A stretch of 64,000 bases of DNA from Desmonostoc geniculatum HA4340-LM1. Its GTDB lineage: Bacteria > Cyanobacteriota > Cyanobacteriia > Cyanobacteriales > Nostocaceae. The DNA lies in contig JAHHHB010000001.1 of assembly GCA_019359545.1 (NCBI GenBank), positions 124,001-188,000 on the forward strand, read 5' to 3'. The number at the start of each line of letters is the position of its first letter. Position 1 is the first letter of the stretch. Below, one piece after another: positions 43,872 to 53,635 of this stretch. The notes beneath the pieces were generated by a model. It saw only the letters and a list, made by a program, of their open reading frames with translations, was not told the DNA's origin and made no database searches. Both the position numbers and the translations under genes were made by a program.

Positions 43872-45692
43872 ATGCAAAAGTCACCAAGCAAAACAAAATT
43901 CGCAAAGTTTCGGAGTCCAGCATTCACAAGGCGACAGAGGCGTTCTCAACGAGGTTTTTTGGGGAAATTTGCGTCTAATATCCAAGAGCAAACATCTAAT
44001 ACCAAGTCCCGACTGTTTATTGTGTGGGGCGCATTAATGGCAGCAGGGTTGGGATTGGGTGTTAACTTGTATAACCTGCAAATTGTCCGGGGACCAAAGT
44101 TAACAGAGCAGGCGCGAAATCAGCAAATGGTGAATTTGCGACCTTTTATGCCCCGTCGCCCGGTGGTAGATCGCAATAATAATATGTTGGCCATTGACCG
44201 TCCTGTATATACTGTGTACGCTCATCCCAAGTTGTTTGATAAGTCTAATGAAGAGATAGCAGAGCAACTTTCCCCAATATTGGCGAAAGATGCTCCTGAA
44301 CTGGTGAAGACTTTTGAGAGCAAAAAAAGCGGGATTGTGCTTGCCCCAGCGATGCCGGAAGAAATTGTCGATCGCATCACCTCTTTGCGCTTAAATGGTT
44401 TAGAGTTGATTCAAAAATACTCCCGATTTTACCCTTCAGACGATTTGGCTGCTGATGTGGTGGGCTACGTGAATGTTGACCGTCGTGGTCAGGCTGGTGT
44501 GGAATATTCTCAAGAAAAGTTGCTAGAACGTTCTGTGCAAACGGTGCGTCTCAGTCGAGCAGGTAACGGCGCCCTAATGCCAGATCATGCCCCTGAAGGT
44601 TTTTTACATTTTGATGATTTGCGGCTGCAACTGACTATTGATAGCCGTTTGCAACGAATTGCCCGCACTGCTCTTAAGCAAAAGATGGACGAGTTTAAGG
44701 CTAAACGCGGGGCGGTAATTGTCATGGACGCATTGGATGGTTCCTTACTGGCTCTGGTTTCTCAGCCCACTTATAACCCTAATGAATACGGCAAAGCTGA
44801 TATTTCACTGTTCAAAAACTGGACGGTGGCGGATCTTTATGAGCCGGGATCGACTTTCAAGCCTTTGAATGTGGCGATCGCTCTGGAAAATGGTGTCATT
44901 AAACCAGATGATATATTTAATGACTCTGGTTCTATTCGCGTAGCTAATTACACCATCAAAAATGCGATGAACAATGGTTATGGGCGAATCAGCATCGCTC
45001 AAATCCTGCAAAATTCTAGCAACATTGGTATGGTGCAAATGATCCAGCGATTAAAACCTGCAATATACTACAACTGGCTGGAACGTTTGGGACTAGGACA
45101 AAAAGTTGATACAGATTTACCTTTTGAAGTTGGTGGTAGGCTCAAAAGTCAAGAGGAATTTATCACTTCGCCAATTGAACCAGCGACTACTTCCTTTGGG
45201 CAAGGCTTTTCGATGACACCGATACAGCTGGTACAGATGCACGGCGCTTTAGCCAATGGCGGGAAATTGGTTACACCCCATGTAGTCCGGGGTCTGATTG
45301 ATACCAAAGGACAAATCCATGATTCACTCCCTCGCACCATACCGCGCCAAATTTTCTCAGCCGCAACAGCCCAAAAGGTAGTAGAAATGATGGAAACTGT
45401 TGTTTCTGAAGGCACTGGGAAAGTGGCACAAATTCCGGGATATCGCATCGCTGGCAAAACCGGTACTGCCCAAAAAGCCAGTCCCAATGGCGGTTACATC
45501 AAGGGGGCAAGAATCACTAGCTTTGTAGCTATTTTACCAGTGGAATCTCCTCGCTATGTAGTGTTCGCATTAGTAGATGAACCAAAAGGAGAAAATGCCT
45601 ATGGTTCTACCGTCGCCGCCCCAATTGTGAAGTCGGTGATTGAAGCGCTGATTCCTCTGGAAGAGATTCCGCCAAGTAAGGCGATGGATTGA
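43872..45692 (+). CDS. ftsI: FtsI / class B penicillin-binding protein 2
   Basis: I start at ATG 43872 (MQKSPSKTKFAKFRSP); the frame upstream is encoded by gtcattt repeats. About 606 residues: a short cytoplasmic tail with RRQRRSQRG, one membrane helix near residues 60-80, the pedestal domain (RPFMPRRPVVDRNNN) and the transpeptidase domain with S in EPGSTFKPLN (SxxK), SSN in QNSSNIGMV and KTG in IAGKTGTAQKA. It cross-links septal peptidoglycan. The upstream gene is FtsL-like, which supports a role in division. Confidence 0.85.
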   Translation: MQKSPSKTKFAKFRSPAFTRRQRRSQRGFLGKFASNIQEQTSNTKSRLFIVWGALMAAGLGLGVNLYNLQIVRGPKLTEQARNQQMVNLRPFMPRRPVVDRNNNMLAIDRPVYTVYAHPKLFDKSNEEIAEQLSPILAKDAPELVKTFESKKSGIVLAPAMPEEIVDRITSLRLNGLELIQKYSRFYPSDDLAADVVGYVNVDRRGQAGVEYSQEKLLERSVQTVRLSRAGNGALMPDHAPEGFLHFDDLRLQLTIDSRLQRIARTALKQKMDEFKAKRGAVIVMDALDGSLLALVSQPTYNPNEYGKADISLFKNWTVADLYEPGSTFKPLNVAIALENGVIKPDDIFNDSGSIRVANYTIKNAMNNGYGRISIAQILQNSSNIGMVQMIQRLKPAIYYNWLERLGLGQKVDTDLPFEVGGRLKSQEEFITSPIEPATTSFGQGFSMTPIQLVQMHGALANGGKLVTPHVVRGLIDTKGQIHDSLPRTIPRQIFSAATAQKVVEMMETVVSEGTGKVAQIPGYRIAGKTGTAQKASPNGGYIKGARITSFVAILPVESPRYVVFALVDEPKGENAYGSTVAAPIVKSVIEALIPLEEIPPSKAMD

Positions 45693-45919
45693 GGGGCAGG
45701 GGGCAGGGGGCAGGGGGCAGGGGGCAGGGAAGAAGCCCCTACCCTCTGCTCCCAGCAAGAACTGCTCCCTTGCCTCTTCCCCATGCCTCATGCCAAATCC
45801 CTTTCTAGGCTTAATCTTTGTTTATAACCAGGGAAAGAGGTACATAACACTACTCGTGTGGAAACCTAGATATTAGAGGTGAAGCTGATTTTTCACTTTT
45901 TAAAGCTACTGAAGATTCC
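45693..45919. repeat. gggggca heptamer repeats after ftsI
   Basis: Five copies of gggggca (45693-45730) are followed by ccctaccctctgctccc-type sequence. No gene is visible in this 227-bp gap. Confidence 0.65.
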
Positions 45920-47035
45920 ATGCAAAGCAATATAGTTATATTCCCTAACGCTGGGGCTGGGAAAAAGAATACGCAAACAGAAGAAATAACAGTTACCAAG
46001 TATAACCGTGCTGAACAGCAATTTATAGAACTGCTAGCAATGGAGGATTTGGACAATCAACTGGATATAGAACCTGCTAAAGCGAGTGAGTTTCAACAGA
46101 CGCTTTCTATGGCAATTGGGGCTGCTTATGGAAACGATCGCTCTGATGAACAGGCTCACCTTTTTCTCCAACGGATACTTTATCGAATTAATCGGCTAAA
46201 CCTGTTTTGGTACGATGATTTACATAATTATACCAATGAGCGATCGCTTTATTTGTACTCATGTCGTGACCAAATTGAAGCTGCTTGGCAAAAGTGGGAA
46301 CTTGCACAATTTGATGTAGCTGCACTGCAAGAATTGGATGCCAAACAAGCTTTAATTGAGCGTGCATCTACTGATTTAAATCCGCCATTATCGCCAGATA
46401 GCCGCTATATTCGTGAGGAAATGACCGAAACTGGCTATGGTCACTTGCTAGCGATCGCTTCTTTTGATGGCTTGGTTGAAGCTAGCCGTCTTTCTCGGAT
46501 TTTGGGTGGTGCTGCGAATGAAGTGCAGTGTACGCTGGTGCGTGTACTACTAGAAGAATACGGCAATGGTCGTTTATCTCGCAAGCACTCTACATTTTTT
46601 GCCCAAATGCTTGCTGAATTTGGGATGAATACTCAACCAGAAGGATATTTTGATTTAGTACCTTGGGAAGTCCTAGCTTGTGCTAATCATAATTTTCTAC
46701 TCACTGAACGCAAACGCTATTTTCTACGCTACAGTGGTGCGCTGACATATTTTGAGGTGGCTGGGCCTGCGGCTTATAGAAACTATCTTGCAGCAGCGCA
46801 ACGGCTAAGACTCTCAGAAGCAGCAATGGGTTATTGGGAATTGCACATCAGGGAAGATGAACGCCACGGTCGTTGGATGTTAGATGATGTGGCTTTGCCT
46901 TTAGCAGAACGATATCCCAATGATGCATGGGAACTGCTGCTTGGCTATGACCAGGAAAAACTAATGGGCGATCGCGCCGCCGGTGCTGTTGTGCGATCGA
47001 TACGCCAAGCAGAACAAACTACTTTACTAAGCTAA
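45920..47035 (+). CDS. Iron-containing redox enzyme family (haem-oxygenase-like fold)
   Basis: This 371-residue protein is largely helical. The second half has the haem-oxygenase-like diiron family layout (PF14518-like): EEMTETGYGHLLAIASFDG, NEVQCTLVRVLLEEYGNGR and WELHIREDERHGRWMLDDV, with E and H residues spaced as metal ligands (ExxxxDxxH, HxxxDERH). Such proteins bind two metal ions and carry out oxidations, or act like TenA/CADD; the substrate is unknown. The N-terminal 120 residues look like a separate helical cap. It sits 227 bp after ftsI, a gap filled by gggggca repeats. Confidence 0.65.
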   Translation: MQSNIVIFPNAGAGKKNTQTEEITVTKYNRAEQQFIELLAMEDLDNQLDIEPAKASEFQQTLSMAIGAAYGNDRSDEQAHLFLQRILYRINRLNLFWYDDLHNYTNERSLYLYSCRDQIEAAWQKWELAQFDVAALQELDAKQALIERASTDLNPPLSPDSRYIREEMTETGYGHLLAIASFDGLVEASRLSRILGGAANEVQCTLVRVLLEEYGNGRLSRKHSTFFAQMLAEFGMNTQPEGYFDLVPWEVLACANHNFLLTERKRYFLRYSGALTYFEVAGPAAYRNYLAAAQRLRLSEAAMGYWELHIREDERHGRWMLDDVALPLAERYPNDAWELLLGYDQEKLMGDRAAGAVVRSIRQAEQTTLLS

Positions 47036-47456
47036 TAAATCCCAAAAATTAGAAATGAAAAAAGAATTCAGAATTCAGAATTCAGAATTCAGCAATCTTT
47101 ATGGTGGGGGACTTAAACCCAGTTATTCAGACGCGACTCGAAAATACTCACTCTAAGCGTTGCCATGCCGTTCGCGTTAGCGTTTCCAAAGGAGAAGGCT
47201 TTACGCTACGCTATCCGCCAGTCATACAGAATTCATTCTGACTCCTGACTCCTGAATTCTTTCTTGTTAAAAATAGCAGGTTCTTTTTTAGCATTTTTAA
47301 TTTGGCAATCTCAGCCATTTTATCGCTAATTTGCCTGCTAATTAATTTCTTTAGCAAACAATTTCTTGCTAAAGGAACAGTTTTTATTGCCTTGATACAA
47401 GGTAGTAAATAACTTTTTGTTGAAGTAATCATACCTTATTGTTGAGCTAAAGTCAA
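47036..47456. other. Intergenic repeat region
   Basis: aattcagaattcagaattcag units (47065-47095), gcgttagcgtttccaaaggagaaggctttacgctacgc-type palindromic sequence (47160-47215) and gaattcattctgactcctgac (47225-47260). A 73-codon minus-strand frame has a repeat-encoded tail and is not supported. Confidence 0.6.
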
Positions 47457-48152
47457 ATGAAAGACATCTTTGTTTGTCCTGAAGAATCTAATTTTTATTC
47501 CAACTGCTTAGAAAATTTTGTAATTAGAAATTGTCATGAATATGAATCCATCGTTGAATTTGGTTCTGGAGATGGTAGTCCTGTAATTAATTCTTTGCTG
47601 AGAAACAATTTTCATGGAGTAATCCAGGGATTTGAATTAAATACTTCTGCATGGAAAACGGCAAATTTAACCATTGATGAATACAAACTTAGTGATAAAT
47701 ATATAATCCATAATTCATCTTTGTTTGATTCTTCTCAACCTGATGCAGAATATCTTGTAGCTAATCCGCCATATCTCCCCGCACCAGATAATGATATCTA
47801 TATGCCGCTGTTATTTGGAGGCGTAGATGGAGCTAAAATTACCAACGAACTTTTGACGTTAGGTTATGAAAATGTATTGATTTTAATATCTAGCTTTTCT
47901 AATCCAACAAGTACGCTAAACTTAGCAAAAGAAAATGGTTATTGCGTTGCGAATTTTATGATTTTACCTTTGCAATTTGGCTACTATAGCTCTGAGCCTA
48001 AGGTAAAGAAACACATAGAAAAATTACGGGAAAACAAAATGGCATTTTATTCTGGTGATTATTATTTCTTAGCTGGTGTTTTATTTAAAAAGTGCCAAGA
48101 TTGGGACATTGATTTATCTAATGAATTAGCCCAGGTAATGACTAATTTATGA
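47457..48152 (+). CDS. SAM-dependent methyltransferase with NPPY motif
   Basis: This 231-residue Rossmann-fold methyltransferase has VEFGSGDGSPVINSLL (motif I), then EYLVANPPYLPAPDND (motif IV, NPPY). NPPY is typical of enzymes that methylate an amide or amino nitrogen, such as HemK/PrmC-like or DNA/RNA N6-adenine enzymes. No target-recognition domain is visible, so a protein or small-molecule substrate is more likely than DNA. Flanked by repeats; no obvious operon partner. Confidence 0.7.
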   Translation: MKDIFVCPEESNFYSNCLENFVIRNCHEYESIVEFGSGDGSPVINSLLRNNFHGVIQGFELNTSAWKTANLTIDEYKLSDKYIIHNSSLFDSSQPDAEYLVANPPYLPAPDNDIYMPLLFGGVDGAKITNELLTLGYENVLILISSFSNPTSTLNLAKENGYCVANFMILPLQFGYYSSEPKVKKHIEKLRENKMAFYSGDYYFLAGVLFKKCQDWDIDLSNELAQVMTNL

Positions 48153-48350
48153 AATATACAGCATACTTACAGCAATTTTCAGGTAAATAGACCACGTTAT
48201 AGGGTAGCACCGCTGTGCTACGCTACTGAGAATTGTGGATAAAATGGAACTGCTGCGATTTACAGCATATTGCTGAGGCTTTTGTTGTTGCAGTAGCGAT
48301 GTCTACGATGGGCTACGCCTACGCAATCTTTCTAGTTCTTTTTTCTTGAA

Positions 48351-48563
48351 TCATAATAGAGCTTGAGGCTTTTTGTGCCAATGTCCATCATCACCTTTTT
48401 CATAATCGCGCTTCACTGCACTCCAAGCAACACGAAAAGCACTTTCTTCTTCACCATACTGTTCTTGAGCGCTGTTAAAAGCAGCCCAAAAAATTTCTTG
48501 GGCGTGCTTAGGTAAGTTCTCTTTGACTGAATCTGGTAAATCTTTAATTTCTTTATAAGGCAT
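48351..48563 (-). CDS. ChaB-domain protein
   Basis: This 70-residue protein matches the ChaB family: KDLPDSVKENLPKHAQEIFW, AFNSAQEQYGEEESAFRVAW and a C-terminal VKRDYEKGDDGHWHKK. Members are often named as regulators of cation transport, though evidence for this is thin. Translated from ATG 48563. Confidence 0.85.
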   Translation of the reverse strand: MPYKEIKDLPDSVKENLPKHAQEIFWAAFNSAQEQYGEEESAFRVAWSAVKRDYEKGDDGHWHKKPQALL

Positions 48564-48969
48564 AAATCACACTAATTAGTAATTAAAATGAATAAACATA
48601 AGGTGTGGTGGCGTGGTAAGCCTAAATTAATGCAATAAAAAAATTGGTTGATGTTTCTCAAATTTCAATAATTGAGCAATTTTTTATGCAATATTTTAGT
48701 CTTGTCACGCCACCCAGGTGTGTATTTAGCTTGAAAAAGCAAGTCGGGAGTAGGTTAATAAACCTTTTTCATGCTTGGGTGTAGAATTTTAGTGAGCTAT
48801 TGGTCATTAGTTACAGCATTTTTCAGGTAAATGAGGTACACGGTTAGGGTAACACAGATGTGCTAACCTACGGTAACCCGTAGTTCGCCAAGCTGCAATC
48901 TGCTGTATTAACAAATAACTCATAGTTTTTGTATAAATCCTACTACTTCAAGAGTAATTTTTAAAAGCC
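48564..48969. mobile_element. Intergenic region with MITE-like copy (48811-48909)
   Basis: Ends ttacagcatttttcaggtaa and ctgcaatctgctgta (inverted) match the outer ends of the element at 2213-2525. The core is a ttagggtaacac/gtgctaaccta hairpin. A diverged copy may also lie at 48172-48280. No gene is visible. Confidence 0.6.
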
Positions 48970-49422
48970 TCATCGAGTTAAAAAGCTAATTGTTTGAGGT
49001 TTAAAACTCGATACACTATCCCAATAATTAACTTGGTTAATATTTACATTTAACAAAGCAATATCGGGTTCATTTAGTCCTTTAGGAAACCAAGTTTGAA
49101 GTTCTGGCTTCCAAAGTTCTCGCATTTTGTTGCGGTCTTTCACAAGTTGTGAGCTACCAGAAATAGAAACAAACCACTGCTGTTCGGGTGACACAAAACT
49201 GACATTGACCTGCGGATGATGTTCAACCTCAGTTACCTTATGAGAACCGCTATAAGTAAAGAACCAAAGTATGCCATCAGAGTTAATTTCACCACTCTTC
49301 GACATAGGATAACTATGCAAGCTTCCATCCTCATCAACTGTGGTGAACATTCCATAATCAACATCTTTGATTAGCTCACGTAATTTTTTAATCTGTTGTT
49401 CGCGGTCTGTAGAAATTGTCAT
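48970..49422 (-). CDS. Pyridoxamine 5'-phosphate oxidase-like general stress protein
   Basis: This 150-residue split-barrel protein resembles general stress protein 26 (COG3871). Visible blocks are IKKLRELIKDVDYGMFTTVD, SYPMSKSGEINSDGILWFFT, VNVSFVSPEQQWFVSISG and LWKPELQTWFPKGL. The fold binds FMN or F420, but some members are not active. Single gene; a stress role is only suggested by the family name. Confidence 0.8.
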   Translation of the reverse strand: MTISTDREQQIKKLRELIKDVDYGMFTTVDEDGSLHSYPMSKSGEINSDGILWFFTYSGSHKVTEVEHHPQVNVSFVSPEQQWFVSISGSSQLVKDRNKMRELWKPELQTWFPKGLNEPDIALLNVNINQVNYWDSVSSFKPQTISFLTR

Positions 49423-49895
49423 TGGCTGTACTGTTTTATATTTTATTTTCCTGAGTGTAATTTTTAATTACAACCAGACTCAAAGGTGGTAACCTTACTC
49501 TTAATTATCAACCTTTTGAATTTTAATTGCGTGAGTCTACAGGTGGAATTATACTAATAATCAGCTTTTTGATTTATATCTGTAGAGATATTATTCAAGA
49601 GTGATGTCTAACTAAAAGTTGCTGATTCTATAAACTCTGTGCCTAGAATATTTACACAATCATAACGTGATTTCTATGCTTATTTCTTTAGATAGAAAAT
49701 TTAAAATTTTTACATTCAATTAAACTTGGTTCTGTAACTTTAGACTGATGAATCAAGTAATGAATTTAAATAGGCTTACATTGTGAGGCCTATTTTGTAA
49801 ATCTACTTTTAGGCTGCTTTATAAGCATTTATTGTAAAAGTACCTTTCACAAAGTATTTATCGATCGCCTACTTTTTGCCGGAGGAAGTTTTTAG
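49423..49895. other. Intergenic region upstream of the DUF5132/P-ATPase/MetK cluster
   Basis: AT-rich and free of evident coding frames. A ggagg ribosome site lies just before 49896. It should hold the promoter of the cluster, but I cannot assign one. Confidence 0.55.
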
Positions 49896-50441
49896 ATGAC
49901 ATATATATCCGATTTGCCAGAAGTTAATGTTCCTGAAATTGTCGAAAGTCTGACTGCAATAATTATTGCCCCTGTAATTATTCCTGTTGCAGCAGCAATC
50001 AAACAACCTGTAGTTCAAACGGCGATTAAACAGGGCATTACTTTGTCGGAAATGTGTAAAGAAGCAGTTGCGGAAGTAGCAGAAGTTTGTGAAAATATAG
50101 CAGCCGAGGTAAATGCTGAACTCATTCATGAGAAGCAAGAACAATTTAGTTCTAAAACCTTTGAAACTTATTTTAAAAATAGCAAATCTGAAGTTGCTAC
50201 GGATTTAATCAACTTGGTATCTGACCTGAATGTTGATGTCGGACAGATGAGTAAAGGCGTTGTCGATTTGCGGTTGTTAGTACCTACGGGGTTAGCAGCA
50301 CTCGCCATTCACCAATTAATAAATAAAGGGCTAGAACTAGAAGAAATTCCCTGGCATACATTAGCTTGGTATGCCTTTGAAGTATTTACTAAATTTAATA
50401 ATACAATTGATTCAGAAGTATCACAGAATTTTGATTTGTGA
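49896..50441 (+). CDS. DUF5132-like hydrophobic-helix protein, first gene of P-type ATPase cluster
   Basis: ATG 49896 follows a perfect ggagg. The 181-residue product has one hydrophobic region near residues 20-40 (SLTAIIIAPVIIPVAAAI), an amphipathic helix (KEAVAEVAEVCENIAAEVNA), and a C-terminal block (MSKGVVDLRLLVPTGLAALA) typical of the short proteins placed next to HMA_2-type P-ATPases in cyanobacteria. It lies 47 bp before the ATPase. A role as a membrane-associated accessory or regulator of the pump is an inference. Confidence 0.6.
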   Translation: MTYISDLPEVNVPEIVESLTAIIIAPVIIPVAAAIKQPVVQTAIKQGITLSEMCKEAVAEVAEVCENIAAEVNAELIHEKQEQFSSKTFETYFKNSKSEVATDLINLVSDLNVDVGQMSKGVVDLRLLVPTGLAALAIHQLINKGLELEEIPWHTLAWYAFEVFTKFNNTIDSEVSQNFDL

Positions 50442-50488
50442 ATTAGATAGGATAAATTTTTGGAGGCATTACAGGAGAAATAATTGCT

Positions 50489-53400
50489 GTGATTCAAGCA
50501 ATACATAATAACGTCAAAGGAAGAATTAGATACAAAATAAATGAACTCTATCGTTCGGCAGACTTAAAAGAATATTTGGAGCGATCGCTATCCAAAGAAG
50601 CAGGAATAAATTATGTTTCTGCTAATCCCCTAACAGGTAATATTTTAGTAAATTTTAGCAGAGAGCAAAGCCCCAATCAAATTAGCTTTTTAATTGAAAA
50701 AGTCTTATTGGATTATCCAAAAAAAAGTAAAAAAGCAATTACTAAAATAATTGGCGATGTCCAGGAACAAAAGCCAGAAACTTGGCATCTAATGACACCA
50801 ACTAGCGTCGTCAAGAAATTAAATACTTCAAAAACAACAGGATTATCCAGTAAGTCTGCTGTAGAAAACCTGAATAAATATGGCCCGAATGTTCTAGACC
50901 AAGCAGCAACTCGTTCAGATTTCAGCATCTTAATTGACCAATTCAAATCTCTACCAGTGGGTTTGCTGGGTGTCGCCGCAGGAATTTCTCTGGTCACCGG
51001 TGGAGTAATTGATGCTGTGGTCATTATGGGTGTTATTACTTTAAATGCGGCTATTGGTTATGTCACAGAAAGCCAATCAGAAAGAATTATTCATTCCCTT
51101 AAAAGTCAGGAACAAACATCAACTTCGGTTATTAGAGATGGCAAACAAATAGAAATTCCCACAGAAGATGTTGTTTTAGGAGATATTTTATTTCTGCAAC
51201 CCGGCGGTTATGTAGCAGCAGATGCCCGACTTCTTGAAGCGGATAATCTGAGTATTGATGAGTCTGCTTTGACAGGAGAAAGTATTCCCGTAACTAAAAT
51301 TACTGCATCTTTGAATGGTGAGGATATTCCATTAGGCGATCGCCACAATACGATCTACAAAGGCACTTTTGTTATCAGTGGTCAAGGACTGGCTGCGGTT
51401 GTGTCCACAGGCAAATTCACCGAAATGGGCAAAATACAACAAATGGTTGGTGAAGCAACAGCAATCCAGACTCCCCTAGCAAAACAACTAGATGAAGTAG
51501 GTAGTCAACTAGTTTTAATTGGTATGGGAATCTGCGGTCTGATTTTTGGTATGGGAGTACTGCGGGGATACGGTTTAGTACAAATGCTCAAATCATCCAT
51601 ATCCTTAGCCGTGGCTGCGGTTCCCGAAGGCTTACCCACCATCGCTACTACAACCTTAGCCTTAGGAATTCGAGATATGAGGAAAAATAACGTCCTCGTT
51701 CGCAGTCTGAGTGCAGTGGAAGCATTAGGTTCCGTACAAACGATTTGCATGGATAAAACCGGGACACTGACAGAAAATAAAATGTCCGTGGTGGAGATAT
51801 ATGCAGACAGCAAACACATCACCGTGTCCGACGGAGAATTCATTACTGGCGAAGAAAAAATTAATCCGTATACCTGCGATGAACTGTTAAAGCTGATTCA
51901 TGTATCAGTTCTCTGCAATGAAACAGAAGTGAGTTTACAGAGTGATGGCGAGTATATAGTCACAGGTTCAGCAACAGAAAACGCCTTGATTTACATGGCA
52001 ATTAGCGCTGGGGTAAATGCGATCGCACTTAGACAAAAATATCTTTTATTGCAAACAAACTTGCGATCGGAAAATCGTAACATCATGAGTACAATTCATC
52101 AAACTCCTGATGACCAGCAGTTAATTGCTGTCAAAGGCAGCCCCACTGAAATTGTGCAGATATGCCAAAAGTGGATGAAAAACGGGCAAATAGTACCTTT
52201 AAGTGAAGAAGACAGACAAGCGATGGAGATCGAAAACGATCGCATGGCAGGAAAAGCGCTGCGGGTGCTGGGTGTGGCTTACAGCCATATCGATGAAACG
52301 AAAAACGACAAAAATTATGAATCAGACTTGATTTGGCTAGGTCTTGTAGGCATGGCTGACCCCATTAGAAAAGGTGCCAAAGAATTGATTGGTGACTTCC
52401 ATGAAGCCGGCATTGATACAGTGATGATAACAGGCGATCAAAGTCCAACAGCTTATGCGATCGCCAAAGAATTAGAATTGAATCGAGATCCCCAACTAGA
52501 AATTCTCGATTCCACCAACCTGAATAACCTTACACCAGAGGCATTAATAGCACTTAGCGACAAAGTAGATGTTTTTGCCCGCATCAGTCCCAGCAATAAA
52601 CTGCAAATCGTCCAAGCATTGCAAGCAGCCGGAAAAGTTGTCGCCATGACTGGTGATGGTATCAACGATGCACCAGCATTGAAAGCCGCCCAAGTTGGTG
52701 TAGCAATGGGCAAAGGCGGAACCGATGTCGCCCGTGAGGTTGCAGATATCGTCCTAGAAGACGACAGACTAGAAACCATGATGATTGCCGTGAGTCGGGG
52801 ACGGACAATTTACAACAACATCAGAAAATCCGTGCATTTCCTGTTAGCCACAAACCTCAGCGAAATCATGGTCATGACCACCGCTACCGCATTGGGTATA
52901 GGCGAACCCTTGAATGCCATCCAACTCCTGTGGTTGAATTTGGTAACAGACATTTTCCCCGGACTTTCCTTAGCATTAGAAGCACCAGAACCCGAAGTGT
53001 TGAGTCAGCCACCCCGCAACCCTGACGAACCAATTATTAAAAACACCGACTTTGCCAGAATTGCCTTTGAGTCAGCAACACTATCCGTCAGCACCTTAGC
53101 AGCCTACAGTTACGCCATCTTCAGATATGGCATTAGTCCCCAAGCAAGCACCATTGCCTTTATGAGTCTAACTAGCGGACAACTGCTGCATACAATTAGT
53201 TCTCGTTCAGAAAAACACAGCATATTTACTCAAGAAAAACTTCCGAATAATCCCTACTTGAATGCTGCCATTACAGGCTCATTTGCCATACAACTTTTAG
53301 CGCTAATTGTTCCTCAATTAAGGAGTCTTTTGAAAATTACACCGCTCAATATTGTGGACAGTCTTGTGATTGGAAGTAGTGCTTTACTACCATTATTAGT

Positions 53401-53494
53401 CAATGAATCAACCAAGGAGAATAACTTCTTAAAAAAGCTTGATACTCCAGAAATAAAATCAGAGATAAACACAGATAAACTATCTGTAGCATAA
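50489..53494 (+). CDS. P-type cation ATPase with N-terminal HMA-like domain
   Basis: The start is GTG 50489 with aggag 11 nt upstream. The 1001-residue pump has an N-terminal HMA_2-like ferredoxin-fold segment (about 1-80) without the CxxC metal pair. The pump core follows: ALTGESIPVT, PEGLP in a membrane helix, the phosphorylated D422 in CMDKTGTLTENK, and TGDGINDAPALK. PEGLP and length resemble Ca2+/Mn2+-type P2 pumps more than copper or zinc P1B pumps. It sits between a DUF5132-like protein and a MetK-like enzyme. Substrate ion not known. Confidence 0.8.
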   Translation: MIQAIHNNVKGRIRYKINELYRSADLKEYLERSLSKEAGINYVSANPLTGNILVNFSREQSPNQISFLIEKVLLDYPKKSKKAITKIIGDVQEQKPETWHLMTPTSVVKKLNTSKTTGLSSKSAVENLNKYGPNVLDQAATRSDFSILIDQFKSLPVGLLGVAAGISLVTGGVIDAVVIMGVITLNAAIGYVTESQSERIIHSLKSQEQTSTSVIRDGKQIEIPTEDVVLGDILFLQPGGYVAADARLLEADNLSIDESALTGESIPVTKITASLNGEDIPLGDRHNTIYKGTFVISGQGLAAVVSTGKFTEMGKIQQMVGEATAIQTPLAKQLDEVGSQLVLIGMGICGLIFGMGVLRGYGLVQMLKSSISLAVAAVPEGLPTIATTTLALGIRDMRKNNVLVRSLSAVEALGSVQTICMDKTGTLTENKMSVVEIYADSKHITVSDGEFITGEEKINPYTCDELLKLIHVSVLCNETEVSLQSDGEYIVTGSATENALIYMAISAGVNAIALRQKYLLLQTNLRSENRNIMSTIHQTPDDQQLIAVKGSPTEIVQICQKWMKNGQIVPLSEEDRQAMEIENDRMAGKALRVLGVAYSHIDETKNDKNYESDLIWLGLVGMADPIRKGAKELIGDFHEAGIDTVMITGDQSPTAYAIAKELELNRDPQLEILDSTNLNNLTPEALIALSDKVDVFARISPSNKLQIVQALQAAGKVVAMTGDGINDAPALKAAQVGVAMGKGGTDVAREVADIVLEDDRLETMMIAVSRGRTIYNNIRKSVHFLLATNLSEIMVMTTATALGIGEPLNAIQLLWLNLVTDIFPGLSLALEAPEPEVLSQPPRNPDEPIIKNTDFARIAFESATLSVSTLAAYSYAIFRYGISPQASTIAFMSLTSGQLLHTISSRSEKHSIFTQEKLPNNPYLNAAITGSFAIQLLALIVPQLRSLLKITPLNIVDSLVIGSSALLPLLVNESTKENNFLKKLDTPEIKSEINTDKLSVA

Positions 53495-53635
53495 CCTAGA
53501 CAATAACTCTCTAAAACTCTTATTTCTCGGTGCCCTCTGTGCCTCTGCGGTTCGTTTATCTTTTAATACCTTTGTATAACCTCCGTAGTTTTAAATAAAC
53601 TTTTCATATAAATCTCATATCAAAGGTAAACATTT

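Noticed and set aside
47211..47432. 73-codon minus-strand frame
   Set aside because: The end is encoded by gaattctgactcctgac repeats; no family seen.
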